From Paracoccaceae bacterium (lineage in GTDB: Bacteria > Pseudomonadota > Alphaproteobacteria > Rhodobacterales > Rhodobacteraceae), in contig JANSYF010000012.1 in assembly GCA_024742575.1 (NCBI GenBank), positions 1-64,000 of the forward strand: 64,000 nucleotides of DNA, given 5' to 3'. Of the stretch, positions 53,190-62,449 are shown one piece after another (the first letter of the stretch is position 1; every line of letters starts with the position of its first letter). Both the position numbers and the translations under genes were made by a program. The notes under the pieces were generated by a model. That model searched no databases. It saw only the letters and a program-made list of their open reading frames with translations, and was not told the origin of the DNA.

Positions 53190-54380
53190 TTAGAAGCCTG
53201 CGCCGCCGAAGCCGGATGGGGCTGGGTCAAGAATAGTCACCTGGTTGTTGCGCACGGTTGCCACAGCAAGGCCGCGCTCATTGGTTCCGTCTGGGCGGAT
53301 GCGGAAGACGCCATTGGCGCCCTGGAAGCCCGAATTCTGTGTCAGCGCCCGTGCGCTAAGTGCATCTGAGCGGCCCTGACGGACCAGAGCGCCGATGGCG
53401 GCGATGCCGTCAAAGGCGAGGCCAGCCAATGGGTGGGGATCCGCGCCGAACTGCGCCCGGTAACGACTGTTGAACGCGTTTTGGGCGGCTGTATCAGGCA
53501 GAGTAAAATAACCGCCCTGCGCGCCGGGCATAGACAGGATTTGCGTCGGCACATCCCAGCGGGCGAGGCCCATATATTGCGTTGTCGCTGGGCTGAGCCC
53601 TGCTTCGGGGAGCATTTGAAGCAACATCGGCAGGGCGCCGGCGGCGTTTGACGTCAGGAAAAGAGTATCAGCGCCGGTGGATTCGACCGTTGACCGGATG
53701 CGGGGGACGGCCGATGTGACGCCTTCTTGCGAGAAGGGGAAGGATTCAATGGCAGCGACACGCACGCCGTTCTGCGTCGCTGCAGCCTGAATCGCGGCTT
53801 TTCCGAATTCGCCCTCAACGTTTTGCGGGTGGACGATGACCACGGAATTGCGGCCTTGGCCGGACGCATATCCGAGCAGCCGGTTCGCGGTGTTGCGAAA
53901 GGTCGAACCGAGCACGAAGACATTCCCGCCTGCAATGGAGGGGTTGTTTGAAAAGCTGAGTACGTTGATTCCATTATCGGCCACGGCGACACCGGCGGCG
54001 TTTGCCGCTTCGCCGAAAAGTGGGCCAAGAATGATCTGAGCGCCTTCGGCAGCAGCGGTTTCTGCTTGAAGAGCGGCCCGCTGGGCATTTCCGGCGGTGT
54101 CGTAGACGCGTAAGTCAATCTGCACGCCGTCAAGCGAGGCCACGGCAAGGCGCGCGGCGTTTTCAAGGCTGGCTGCAACTGCGCCTGCGCCGCTGTCGCT
54201 GCGCGGGATCAGCAATGCCACCGGAATCGGAGCATTTGTATTGATGCTGGGCCCCGAACCACCGCCAGGAGCCGCCATCATTGCGGGATCACAGGCCGCG
54301 AGGGCGACGAACGCAGTAACCGCTGCGGCTTTGCGCAACAGCTTGCGGGGGGTGGACAAAACAGCCAACATAAAACGCAC
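53190..54380 (-). CDS. LppC/LpoA-like penicillin-binding-protein-activator lipoprotein
   Basis: A 396-residue lipoprotein with lipobox VALAAC (lipidated Cys near residue 30) and a periplasmic-binding-protein-like domain related to branched-chain amino acid receptors (IPVALLIPRSDSGAGAVAAS, IILGPLFGEAANAAG). This is the alphaproteobacterial form of the LpoA/LppC family, which activates PBP1A in enteric bacteria. It lacks the N-terminal TPR domain of E. coli LpoA. It diverges from rsmI, the conserved context for this family. ATG 54371 is an alternative start. Confidence 0.87.
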   Translation of the reverse strand: MRFMLAVLSTPRKLLRKAAAVTAFVALAACDPAMMAAPGGGSGPSINTNAPIPVALLIPRSDSGAGAVAASLENAARLAVASLDGVQIDLRVYDTAGNAQRAALQAETAAAEGAQIILGPLFGEAANAAGVAVADNGINVLSFSNNPSIAGGNVFVLGSTFRNTANRLLGYASGQGRNSVVIVHPQNVEGEFGKAAIQAAATQNGVRVAAIESFPFSQEGVTSAVPRIRSTVESTGADTLFLTSNAAGALPMLLQMLPEAGLSPATTQYMGLARWDVPTQILSMPGAQGGYFTLPDTAAQNAFNSRYRAQFGADPHPLAGLAFDGIAAIGALVRQGRSDALSARALTQNSGFQGANGVFRIRPDGTNERGLAVATVRNNQVTILDPAPSGFGGAGF

Positions 54381-54461
54381 TCCCTTGGCGCGCCGTACAG
54401 GATTTGGGCGCGCATTCTCGATTAGGGCGGATAATAGACAACGACAAAGGCGGGTCCAGAC

Positions 54462-55319
54462 ATGAAATGGCAGACACGCGAGATCGCGCCGGGGTTGTAC
54501 CTTGTGGCAACCCCGTTGGGCAATGCGCGCGACATCACGTTGCGGGCGCTGGACCTATTGGCAGGGGCGGATGTGCTTGCGGCGGAAGACACGCGGTCGC
54601 TGCGGCGTTTGATGGACATTCACGGCGTTGCTTTGGGAGACCGGCCTTTGGTGGCGTATCATGATCATAATGGGGATCGGGCGCGGCCAAGGTTGATGGC
54701 GGCCTTGGACGCGGGTCAATCGGTTGTCTATGCCTCGGAGGCGGGGACGCCGCTGATCTCGGACCCGGGGTTCGATCTGATGCGCGCGGCGTTGCAGGCG
54801 GGTATTGCCTGCACAACCGCACCGGGCCCAACAGCGGTGGTGGCGGCATTGACGCTTTCGGGCCTGCCGTCCGACAGATTCATGTTCGCGGGGTTTTTGC
54901 CCAATACGTCTGGGAAGCGGAAAACGGCGTTGGCCGAAGTTGTGGGTGTGCCAGCGACATTGATATTTTACGAATCCCCCAAGCGACTGGGCGCCATGCT
55001 GCGAGATGCGGCAGAGGTGTTGGGACCGGACCGCGAAGCGGTAGTCTGCCGGGAGTTAACCAAGAAATTCGAAGAACGTTGTGCGGGAACGCTGGCAGAT
55101 TTATCCACCAAGTATACTGAAGAATTCCCAAAGGGCGAAATCGTCGTACTGATTGATCGCGGTGTCGGAGCGGTTACGGATCAAGCGACCTTGGACGAGG
55201 CGTTGCAAGATGCATTGCTGCGTATGTCGGTCAAGGATGCTGCCAGTGAAGTGTCTAAGGTTTTTGGGATTCCGCGCCGCGATGCGTACCAAAGAGCGAT
55301 GGCGTTAGGACAACGTTAG
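54462..55319 (+). CDS. rsmI: 16S rRNA (cytidine(1402)-2'-O)-methyltransferase
   Basis: A 285-residue TP-methylase-fold enzyme. LYLVATPLGNARDITLRALDLL is the N-terminal signature, LAAEDTRSLRRLMD and VVYASEAGTPLISDPGFDLMRAA follow, and LPSDRFMFAGFLP marks the substrate region. It 2'-O-methylates C1402 of 16S rRNA with S-adenosylmethionine. It diverges from the LppC gene and is followed by yraN without a gap, the usual pairing. Confidence 0.95.
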   Translation: MKWQTREIAPGLYLVATPLGNARDITLRALDLLAGADVLAAEDTRSLRRLMDIHGVALGDRPLVAYHDHNGDRARPRLMAALDAGQSVVYASEAGTPLISDPGFDLMRAALQAGIACTTAPGPTAVVAALTLSGLPSDRFMFAGFLPNTSGKRKTALAEVVGVPATLIFYESPKRLGAMLRDAAEVLGPDREAVVCRELTKKFEERCAGTLADLSTKYTEEFPKGEIVVLIDRGVGAVTDQATLDEALQDALLRMSVKDAASEVSKVFGIPRRDAYQRAMALGQR

Positions 55320-55358
55320 ATGATTGGGTGCTACGTTTCGGGTGCAAGGGGATGTGAC

Positions 55359-55781
55359 ATGCCATTCGATTTTACAAACAATGCGGTGTCAAAGACACAG
55401 AACGCCCAGTCGGTGCACTTGGCTGCTGTGCACAAGACCAATTATCATGCGGGGCTGAGTGCGGAACAGGCGGTTGCCCGGTACTACGGGGATCGCGGAG
55501 CGGTGCTGCGAGAAACGCGTTGGCGCGGGCGCTGTGGGGAGATCGACCTGATCCTATCCGAAGGAGATAGGGTGGTTTTTGTGGAGGTTAAGAAAAGCCG
55601 CACACATGCCATGGCGGTAGGGCGCGTGACCGCGCGCCAGCTTAGCCGCATCTTGCGCAGTGCAGAGGATTATCTTGGCCAGTGTCCGGCAGGTGCGCTG
55701 ACCGATGCGCGGCTAGATGTGGCGCTGGTGGATGAGTTTGGGGCGATTGAAATCATCCCGAATGCCAGCATGGGGCTTTGA
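55359..55781 (+). CDS. UPF0102 (YraN-like) endonuclease-fold protein
   Basis: A 140-residue protein. ATG 55359 follows GGGGATGTGAC. AEQAVARYYGDRGAVLRETRWRGRCGEIDLIL and VVFVEVKKSR form the restriction-endonuclease-like core with the Asp and ExK residues of the family. Its function in the cell is unknown; a role in DNA processing is assumed. It lies 39 bases after rsmI and 66 bases before gshB and is probably cotranscribed. Confidence 0.87.
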   Translation: MPFDFTNNAVSKTQNAQSVHLAAVHKTNYHAGLSAEQAVARYYGDRGAVLRETRWRGRCGEIDLILSEGDRVVFVEVKKSRTHAMAVGRVTARQLSRILRSAEDYLGQCPAGALTDARLDVALVDEFGAIEIIPNASMGL

Positions 55782-55847
55782 CGCGACGATCTTGCACGCC
55801 CGCAAGGCATGCGCCATTAGAAGGGCAGAGTTTGTAAAGGGCAGCAC

Positions 55848-56780
55848 ATGAAAATCGCGTTTCAGATGGACCCGATCCAGTCGGTCAACATCAATGCCGA
55901 TAGTTCCTTCCGGCTAGCGGAAGAAGCGCAGGCGCGGGGGCATGAGCTGTTTTTCTATAGCCCAGACAAGTTGGCTTATGATGAGGGGCGCATCCTTGCC
56001 GTCGGTCATTGGTTCACGGTGCAGAGGGTGCATGGCGACCATGTGGCGTTGGGGCCAGAAGTGCAGATCGATCTGGAAGACGTCGATGTCGTGTGGTTGA
56101 GGCAAGATCCGCCGTTTGACATGCATTACATCACCTCGACCCATCTGCTGGATCGGCTCAAGGGCAAAGCGCTGGTGGTGAATGATCCGTTCTGGGTACG
56201 CAATTATCCGGAAAAGCTTTTGGTGCTGGATTTCCCCGATCTTACGCCGCCGACGATGATCGCGCGGGATTTGGCAACGATCAAGGCGTTCAAGGCGCGG
56301 TATGGGGATGTCATTCTTAAGCCGCTCTATGGCAATGGCGGTGCCGGGGTGTTCCGGTTGGACGCCAATGACCGCAACCTGTCGTCGCTGCACGAGCTGT
56401 TCACCGGGTTTTCGCGGGAGCCGTTGATCGTGCAGAAATTCCTGCCTGACGTGTCGGCGGGTGACAAGCGGGTGATTCTGGTCGATGGCGAGGCAGTTGG
56501 GGCGATCAACCGGGTGCCGGCGGCAGGCGAGACACGGTCCAACATGCATGTGGGCGGGCGCCCTGAGAAGGTTGGGTTGACGGAGCGCGATCTGGAGATA
56601 TGCGCGCGGATCGGGCCGTTGTTGAAGGAAAAAGGTCAGGTGTTTGTCGGGATCGACGTGATCGGGAATTACCTGACCGAGATCAACGTGACTTCGCCAA
56701 CGGGTATTCAAGAACTGGAGCGATTCGACGGAATCAATGTGGCCGAAAAGATTTGGCAGGCGATTGAAGCCAAGCTTTAA
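55848..56780 (+). CDS. gshB: Glutathione synthase
   Basis: A 310-residue ATP-grasp enzyme, normal length. It joins gamma-glutamylcysteine and glycine. [19 protein letters not shown] is the family N-terminus; [18 protein letters not shown] is the ATP loop, and [21 protein letters not shown] and [21 protein letters not shown] the active-site end. It supplies glutathione for the two GSTs in the window. A small hairpin at 56793 follows its stop. Confidence 0.96.
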   Translation: MKIAFQMDPIQSVNINADSSFRLAEEAQARGHELFFYSPDKLAYDEGRILAVGHWFTVQRVHGDHVALGPEVQIDLEDVDVVWLRQDPPFDMHYITSTHLLDRLKGKALVVNDPFWVRNYPEKLLVLDFPDLTPPTMIARDLATIKAFKARYGDVILKPLYGNGGAGVFRLDANDRNLSSLHELFTGFSREPLIVQKFLPDVSAGDKRVILVDGEAVGAINRVPAAGETRSNMHVGGRPEKVGLTERDLEICARIGPLLKEKGQVFVGIDVIGNYLTEINVTSPTGIQELERFDGINVAEKIWQAIEAKL

Positions 56781-56792
56781 CGGTTGGTTCGT

Positions 56793-56808
56793 CGGGCCTT
56801 TCGGCCCG
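56793..56808. terminator. Short hairpin between gshB and comM
   Basis: CGGGCC-TTTC-GGCCCG is a six-base-pair GC stem between convergent stop codons. No T run is present on either side, so it may act with Rho or simply mark the 3' ends. Confidence 0.45.
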
Positions 56809-56810
56809 CC

Positions 56811-58322
56811 TCACGGCGCGGATTGCGGCAGACGGTAGCTGAGAGCTTCGGCAACGTGGTCGCGGGTGATGCTGTCGGTGTTGTCGAGATCGGCGATGCT
56901 GCGTGCAACGCGCAACACGCGATGATAACCGCGCGCCGAGAGGCCGAAGCGGTCGGCGGCGCTGGTCAGCAGGGCACGGGCCGGTGTGTCGAGTGCGGTG
57001 GTTTGGTCGAGGAGGTCGCCTTCGAGATCGGCGTTCTGGTGCATATCGGGGTGATCCTGAAATCGGTCAGTCTGCACCGCGCGGGCAGCGGCGACGCGGG
57101 CCGCCAATTCGCGGCTACTTGCACCAGAGCTGGGAAGGTCGAGATCGCGGAAGGCGACAGGGGGCACGTCGACACGCAGATCGAAGCGGTCCATTAGGGG
57201 GCCGGAGATGCGGCCCATGTAGTCCTCACCGCAATTGGGCGCACGGGAACAGGCGCGGGCTGGATCGCTGAGATAGCCGCATTTGCAGGGGTTGGCGGCG
57301 GCGACCAGCATGAACCTGCACGGGTACTTGATGTGGGCGTTGGCGCGGGCGACCATGACTTCGCCCGTCTCGATTGGTTGGCGCAGGGTTTCGAGCACAG
57401 CGCGGGGGAATTCCGGAAATTCGTCCATAAAAAGCACGCCATTGTGGGCGAGGCTGATTTCGCCCGGTTTGGCGGTGCGCCCGCCGCCGACGATTGCCGC
57501 CATGGACGCGGTGTGGTGCGGTTCGCGAAACGGGCGATGACGCGAGATGCCGCCGGCTTCGATCAGGCCGGAAAGCGAATGCACCATCGAAGTTTCCAGC
57601 GCCTCGGCTGGGGTGAGCGGCGGCAGGATGCCGGGCAGGCGGGCGGCCAGCATGGATTTGCCAGAGCCCGGCGTGCCGACCATTAGGACATGGTGTCGGC
57701 CGGCGGCAGCGATTTCAAGCGCACGTTTGGCCCGTTCCTGACCTTTGACATCGCGCATATCGCGGCTGTCGGGGGCGTGGCTGACTTCTCCGGGATCGCA
57801 GGGCGCAAGCGGCGTGCGCCCGGTCATGTGCTGGATCACGTCCATCAACCCTTTGGCCCCGATCACTTGACAGCCACCGACCCACGCCGCTTCGGCACCT
57901 GACGCTGCGGGACAGATCAGGGCGCGGTTTTCTTCGGCTGCAGCCATCGCTGCGGGCAGCGCACCAATCACCGGGATCAGCGCACCGTCAAGCGACAGTT
58001 CCCCAAGGGCGACGGTGTCGGACACCGCGTCTTTTGGAAGAATGTCGAGTTCGGCCAACAGTGCCAATGCGATAGGCAGATCGAAATGCGAGCCTTCCTT
58101 GGGTAGGTCGGCAGGAGACAGGTTCACCGTGATGCGTTTGGACGGCAGCGCGATGTGCAGGGTGGAGAGAGCGCCGCGCACCCGATCGCGGGATTCGGAC
58201 ACGGCTTTGTCGGGCAGACCCACAACGGCGAACGCGGGCATGCCGGGAGTGATGGCGCATTGCACCTCGACCATGCGGGCGTCTACGCCTTCGAAGGCGA
58301 CAGTATAGGCATGCGCAACCAT
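56811..58322 (-). CDS. comM: YifB/ComM-family Mg-chelatase-like AAA ATPase
   Basis: A 503-residue protein with an N-terminal Lon-like ChlI domain (VGLPDKAVSESRDRVRGAL) and a central AAA domain: Walker A VGTPGSGKSMLA, and NGVLFMDEFPEFPRAVLE as Walker B region. CKCGYLSDPARACS carries the zinc cysteines. A C-terminal helical domain ends SITRDHVAEALSYR. ComM is a branch-migration helicase that helps integrate DNA during natural transformation. Function in roseobacters is inferred from the family. Confidence 0.9.
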   Translation of the reverse strand: MVAHAYTVAFEGVDARMVEVQCAITPGMPAFAVVGLPDKAVSESRDRVRGALSTLHIALPSKRITVNLSPADLPKEGSHFDLPIALALLAELDILPKDAVSDTVALGELSLDGALIPVIGALPAAMAAAEENRALICPAASGAEAAWVGGCQVIGAKGLMDVIQHMTGRTPLAPCDPGEVSHAPDSRDMRDVKGQERAKRALEIAAAGRHHVLMVGTPGSGKSMLAARLPGILPPLTPAEALETSMVHSLSGLIEAGGISRHRPFREPHHTASMAAIVGGGRTAKPGEISLAHNGVLFMDEFPEFPRAVLETLRQPIETGEVMVARANAHIKYPCRFMLVAAANPCKCGYLSDPARACSRAPNCGEDYMGRISGPLMDRFDLRVDVPPVAFRDLDLPSSGASSRELAARVAAARAVQTDRFQDHPDMHQNADLEGDLLDQTTALDTPARALLTSAADRFGLSARGYHRVLRVARSIADLDNTDSITRDHVAEALSYRLPQSAP

Positions 58323-58411
58323 GAGATCCGGTCCTCGTCTGTTGCGAGGGTGAGGCCATCATGGTTGCGAAAGGGTTAATTTTGGTTGCGAAAGCTTTTG
58401 GGGACAGCCGA

Positions 58412-59284
58412 TTAGCCGGTGGTGAGCGTCATGAATGCGGGCCATGCTTTGGGATCAAGGGCCGTTTCATCGCGGCACGTTTTGTTTTCAAAGCCGTAGA
58501 TGCGCCCGTCCATTTCAAGGAAATGTGCCGGCGTTCCACCCGTGAAGGGGCATTCAGCGTTGACTGATGGGCCTGCATCAACCGGTGTTGCGGTCAATGG
58601 TTCTGGGCCGGGCCATATTTTGGTGTCGAATGGTTTTGCATACCACGGCAAGGTGTCCCCGGTGGTCAGGCCCATGGTGCGCCACTGGCGGAACCATGGA
58701 TCTGCCAGATGTGTGTCAACATAGTGCTGTGCTGTGTCGGAGAGGGCCACGTCATAGCCTGCCAACCGGGCGGCCACCGGGGCAAAAGCGATGTCCGCGA
58801 TGGAATACTTGCCCAGCAACCATGGCCCTTGATCCGCATAGCGGTCGCGGGCATGGGTCCAAATGGTTTCGATCCGTGCGATGTCGGACCGTGTGGCGTC
58901 GGAGAGGGCAACATCACGATAGGCCGTACGCAAGTTCATCGGACATTCGCCGCGCAGCGCTGTGAAGCCGGAATGCATTTCTGCAGCGAGCGCCCGTCCC
59001 AAGCCGCGGGCGACTGGGTCTTCTGGCCAAAGACCTGCTGTTGGATGTCGGCTGTGCAGTTCTTCCGCCATTGCAAGTGAATCCCAGACGATGGTGCCGT
59101 CGGGGGCGCGCATTGCGGGTACGGTCCGGGCAGGGGCGATGCTGCCAAGTTGCTCGGCCACGCCTGTCTTGTTGAAATCGACCAGATGCACCTTGGGCGC
59201 AATGTCAAGAACACGGAACAACAGCCAGCCGCGCAGCGACCAACTGGAATAGGCGTAATCGCCAATAAAAAGCTCGTAAACCAT
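58412..59284 (-). CDS. Glutathione S-transferase with YHS-like C-terminal extension
   Basis: A 290-residue protein from ATG 59284. Residues 1-220 are a GST: LFIGDYAYSSWSLRGWLLFRV, RTVPAMRAPDGTIVWDSLAMAEEL and YSIADIAFAPVAARL. The remaining 55 residues contain CPFTGGTPAHFLEMDGRIYG and KTCRDETALDPKAWPAFM, which resemble a YHS metal-binding module with one of the expected cysteines replaced (GFEN). Most GSTs stop at about 210-230 residues. The tail may bind metal or a thiol partner. The glutathione substrate is unknown. Confidence 0.8.
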   Translation of the reverse strand: MVYELFIGDYAYSSWSLRGWLLFRVLDIAPKVHLVDFNKTGVAEQLGSIAPARTVPAMRAPDGTIVWDSLAMAEELHSRHPTAGLWPEDPVARGLGRALAAEMHSGFTALRGECPMNLRTAYRDVALSDATRSDIARIETIWTHARDRYADQGPWLLGKYSIADIAFAPVAARLAGYDVALSDTAQHYVDTHLADPWFRQWRTMGLTTGDTLPWYAKPFDTKIWPGPEPLTATPVDAGPSVNAECPFTGGTPAHFLEMDGRIYGFENKTCRDETALDPKAWPAFMTLTTG

Positions 59285-59433
59285 GCGGGGGTGACTCCGA
59301 TTGCCCATCTTTCACGCAAGCCTATCGCGACCCGCGCGGCATTCCCAATTTCGAATTGTGCGCGAGGCCATCACCGGAACCAATGGACCGCATGGGTGTT
59401 GGCCCGATGTTGAAACTTTTTTTCATAAATCTT

Positions 59434-59462
59434 TGATCCACGGGCTGGGGACCCCCGTAAAC
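59434..59462 (+). promoter_or_regulatory. Candidate RpoE/ChrR-type promoter for rpoHII
   Basis: TGATCC (59434-59439), an 18-base spacer and TAAAC (59458-59462) lie 30 bases before the sigma-factor ATG. TGATCC followed by a TAA-rich -10 is the pattern I recall for the singlet-oxygen sigma factor RpoE of Rhodobacter sphaeroides, whose known targets include rpoHII. The -10 match is imperfect. Confidence 0.5.
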
Positions 59463-59491
59463 GATATAAGAGATAAAATCAGGGGACACCC

Positions 59492-60370
59492 ATGGCACTG
59501 GACTCGTTTAACGACCACACCCTGTCTCGTCGCGCAATGAAAGCAGAATTGCTGGACGCGGAGACGGAACTCAAGCTGGCCTACGCGTGGCGCGATCAGC
59601 GCGACGAGGTCGCGCTTCACCGTCTGATCACGGCCTATATGCGGTTAGCCATTTCGATGGCGTCAAAGTTCAAGCGCTACGGCGCGCCGATGAACGACCT
59701 GATCCAGGAGGCCGGGCTTGGCCTGATGAAGGCGGCCGATAAGTTTGACCCGGATCGCGGTGTGCGATTTTCGACCTATGCGGTCTGGTGGATCAAGGCG
59801 TCGATTCAGGATTACGTGATGCGCAACTGGTCGATCGTGCGAACGGGATCCACGTCTTCGCAGAAATCGCTGTTCTTCAACATGCGCCGGGTTCAGGCGC
59901 GGCTGGAGCGGGAAGCGGCGGCCGAGGGTAAGGTGCTTGAAGGGCACGAGATGCGTCGGATGATCTCGGAAGAGATTGGCGTGCCTCTGCATGACGTGGA
60001 GATGATGGAAGGCCGGTTGTCCGGGTCCGATTATTCGCTGAACGCGACGCAATCGACCGAGGATGAGGGTCGCGAGTGGATCGACGCGCTGGAAGATGAG
60101 AGCGCGCAGGCGGATGAGCGTGTTGAAGAGGATTTGGACCTCGCGCAATTGCGTCAGTGGTTGATGATGGCGATGAACCAGCTCAATGAGCGGGAACGGT
60201 TCATCGTGCGGGAACGCAAGCTTCGGGAGGATGCGCGCACGCTGGAGAGCCTTGGCAATGAGCTGGGTTTGTCCAAGGAGCGGGTTCGCCAGCTTGAGGC
60301 AGCAGCGTTTGCAAAGATTCGCAAGTCACTTGAAGCGCAGAGCCCTGAGGTGCATCACTTCCTTTCATGA
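59492..60370 (+). CDS. rpoH2: RNA polymerase sigma-32 family factor (RpoHII type)
   Basis: A 292-residue sigma factor of the RpoH family. Region 2 reads MNDLIQEAGLGLMKAADKFDPDRGVRFSTYAVWWIKASIQDYV, and the RpoH box QKSLFFNMRRVQARL follows it; region 4 has LGLSKERVRQLEAAAFAKIRK. The QKSLFFN form and the short N-terminus MALDSFNDHTLSRRAM are like RpoHII of Rhodobacter, which serves oxidative stress rather than classic heat shock. It overlaps chaN by four bases. The upstream TGATCC site supports the paralogue call. Confidence 0.88.
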   Translation: MALDSFNDHTLSRRAMKAELLDAETELKLAYAWRDQRDEVALHRLITAYMRLAISMASKFKRYGAPMNDLIQEAGLGLMKAADKFDPDRGVRFSTYAVWWIKASIQDYVMRNWSIVRTGSTSSQKSLFFNMRRVQARLEREAAAEGKVLEGHEMRRMISEEIGVPLHDVEMMEGRLSGSDYSLNATQSTEDEGREWIDALEDESAQADERVEEDLDLAQLRQWLMMAMNQLNERERFIVRERKLREDARTLESLGNELGLSKERVRQLEAAAFAKIRKSLEAQSPEVHHFLS

Positions 60371-61146
60371 GACATGCCCTGGCTTCACTGATGTTCGCCC
60401 CCACGGCTTTGGCCGCTGGGGGCATTTTTGATGGTGCGGATGTGGTGTTCCTTGGGGAGTTGCATGACAACCCCGCCCATCATCTGCGGCAGGCAGAGCT
60501 AGTGTCGGAGTTGGCACCAACGGCGCTGGTGTTCGAGATGCTGACACAGGCGCAGGCAGATTTGGTGGGTCCGGAGTTGGTGGCGGACGAGGCGGCGCTG
60601 GAGGCCGCGCTGGGCTGGAACGATAGCGGGTGGCCTGATTTTTCGATGTACTACCCGATCTTTGCGGCGGCGCCCGAGGCTGCGTATTTTGGGGCGGCAG
60701 TGCCGCGCGACGTGGCGCGCGCAGCGATGGCCGAGGGGTTGCACACCGGGTTTCGCGGTGAAGCGGAGGCCTTTGGGTTGACCACGCCTTTGCCGGAAGA
60801 GCAGCAGGCGCGGCGCGAGGCGTTGCAACTGGCCGCGCATTGCGATGCGATGCCGGAAGAGATGCTGCCGATCATGGTGGACATTCAGCGGTTGCGGGAT
60901 GCGGAGCTGGCATATTCGGCGGTTCAGGCGTTCGAGGCGCATGGCGGGCCGGTGGTGGTGATTACTGGCAATGGGCATGCACGGATGGATTGGGGTGCGC
61001 CGGTATACCTTATGGCAGCGGCGCCTGCGTTGCGGATTGCCGCTTTGGGGCAGGGTGAGGATGATGGCGCGCCGTCCGGTCTGTTCGATGTGGTCGAAAG
61101 CGCGCCACCAGCGGAGCGTGGAGACCCTTGCACTGCGTTCCGCTGA
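60367..61146 (+). CDS. ChaN-family haem-iron regulatory protein
   Basis: A 259-residue exported protein of the ChaN/Cofac_haem_bdg family. A short signal (cleaved near TALAA) leads into DVVFLGELHDNPAHHLRQAELV, the family mark with conserved Glu and His, and VVITGNGHARMDWGAPVYL near the end. ChaN binds two haems between monomers in Campylobacter. No lipobox is present. The start overlaps the rpoHII stop by four bases, so its expression should follow that sigma factor. The role in haem handling under oxidative stress is inferred. Confidence 0.83.
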   Translation: MRHALASLMFAPTALAAGGIFDGADVVFLGELHDNPAHHLRQAELVSELAPTALVFEMLTQAQADLVGPELVADEAALEAALGWNDSGWPDFSMYYPIFAAAPEAAYFGAAVPRDVARAAMAEGLHTGFRGEAEAFGLTTPLPEEQQARREALQLAAHCDAMPEEMLPIMVDIQRLRDAELAYSAVQAFEAHGGPVVVITGNGHARMDWGAPVYLMAAAPALRIAALGQGEDDGAPSGLFDVVESAPPAERGDPCTAFR

Positions 61147-61205
61147 TTGAGTTTTGTTCGACGGCCCCGTAACAAAGGTGGGGAACCCTGTCAGGACTGT
61201 GCCTT

Positions 61206-62399
61206 ATGTTGAGCGGCAAACGTATCCTTCTGATCATCGGCGGCGGGATCGCGGCGTATAAATGCCCCGACCTGATCCGCCGTCTGCGTGAACGCGGCGC
61301 GATGGTGACGCCGGTCATGACGCGGGCGGCGGCGGAGTTTGTCACGCCTTTGTCGGTCTCGGCGCTGGCGGGGGAGAAGGTGTATACCGATCTCTTCGAT
61401 CTGACGGACGAGGCCGAGATGGGGCATATCCAGCTGTCTCGCGTGGCGGATCTGGTGTTGGTCGCCCCTGCGACGGGGGATCTTATGGCGAAGATGGCAC
61501 AGGGATTGGCGGGGGATCTGGCGACGACGCTTTTGTTGGCGACAGATACGCCGGTGATGATTGTGCCTGCGATGAATGTGCGGATGTGGGACCATCCGGC
61601 GACCCAGCGCAATCTGGCGGTTCTGCGCGGCGATGGCGTTTCCGTTGTCGGGCCGAATGACGGTGACATGGCGTGTGGCGAGTACGGGCCGGGGCGGATG
61701 GCGGAACCCTTGGAGATTGTCGATGCGGTGGTGGGTGCGCTCGCGGGTGAACCCTTGCGGGGCAAGCGGATCGTGGTGACATCCGGGCCGACGCATGAGC
61801 CGATTGATCCGGTCCGCTATATCGCCAACAGATCTTCGGGGGCGCAGGGCACCGCGATTGCAGCGGCGCTGCGGGCTTTGGGGGCCGAGGTGGTGTTTGT
61901 TACCGGCCCGGCGGAGGTTTCGCCGCCTGACGGCGTCGATGTGGTGCCCGTCGAAACGGCGCGCGAGATGCGGGCGGCGGTGCTCGCGGCTTTGCCTGCG
62001 GATGCTGCGGTGTTCGCTGCGGCGGTTGCCGATTGGCGGGTGGTCGGTGCGTCGGACAGCAAGATCAAGAAAGTGGCAGGCGCGTTGCCGACGCTGGAGT
62101 TTGAAGAGAACCCGGACATTCTGGCCGAGGTGTCGCAGATGTCAGAGGATCGCCCGGGGTTGGTGGTTGGCTTTGCCGCAGAGACCAATGACGTGATCGA
62201 AAACGCAACCGCCAAGCGCGCGCGCAAGGGCTGTGATTGGATTATGGCAAATGATGTGTCGCCTGCGACGGGCATCATGGGCGGAACCGAGAACGCAGTT
62301 ACACTGATTTCGGACAGCGGGGCCGAGACGTGGCCGCGTATGGGCAAGGATGCTGTTGCGCGTCAATTGGCGGGACGAATTGCCGAAGCGCTGGTCTGA
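61206..62399 (+). CDS. coaBC: Bifunctional PPC decarboxylase / PPC synthetase
   Basis: A 397-residue CoaBC (Dfp), which joins cysteine to 4-phosphopantothenate and decarboxylates the product in CoA synthesis. The FMN-binding CoaC half has [21 protein letters not shown], the active His region [12 protein letters not shown] and [16 protein letters not shown]. The CoaB half starts near residue 185 with [23 protein letters not shown]. Both are complete. It precedes dut, the conserved order in Alphaproteobacteria. Confidence 0.96.
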   Translation: MLSGKRILLIIGGGIAAYKCPDLIRRLRERGAMVTPVMTRAAAEFVTPLSVSALAGEKVYTDLFDLTDEAEMGHIQLSRVADLVLVAPATGDLMAKMAQGLAGDLATTLLLATDTPVMIVPAMNVRMWDHPATQRNLAVLRGDGVSVVGPNDGDMACGEYGPGRMAEPLEIVDAVVGALAGEPLRGKRIVVTSGPTHEPIDPVRYIANRSSGAQGTAIAAALRALGAEVVFVTGPAEVSPPDGVDVVPVETAREMRAAVLAALPADAAVFAAAVADWRVVGASDSKIKKVAGALPTLEFEENPDILAEVSQMSEDRPGLVVGFAAETNDVIENATAKRARKGCDWIMANDVSPATGIMGGTENAVTLISDSGAETWPRMGKDAVARQLAGRIAEALV

Positions 62400-62417
62400 C
62401 GGCGCGGTCGAGCCATT

Positions 62418-62442
62418 TTGCATATTTGGAAAAAGAAGAAGG
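62418..62442 (+). repeat. Roseobacter-type intergenic TATTTGGAAAAAGAAGAA motif
   Basis: TTGCATATTTGGAAAAAGAAGAAGG lies just before dut and includes its ribosome-binding sequence. From memory, sequences of the form TATTTG(G/C)AAAAAGAAGAA recur between genes in Rhodobacteraceae. It may be a remnant of the same dispersed repeat whose hairpin part is seen at 5107-5151. This cannot be checked here. Confidence 0.35.
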
Positions 62443-62449
62443 GCAAAGC

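Noticed and set aside
59434-59471. TGATCC with TAAGA at 59467 as an RpoE promoter pair.
   Set aside because: The spacer would be 27 bases, too long; the TAAAC at 59458 with an 18-base spacer fits better.
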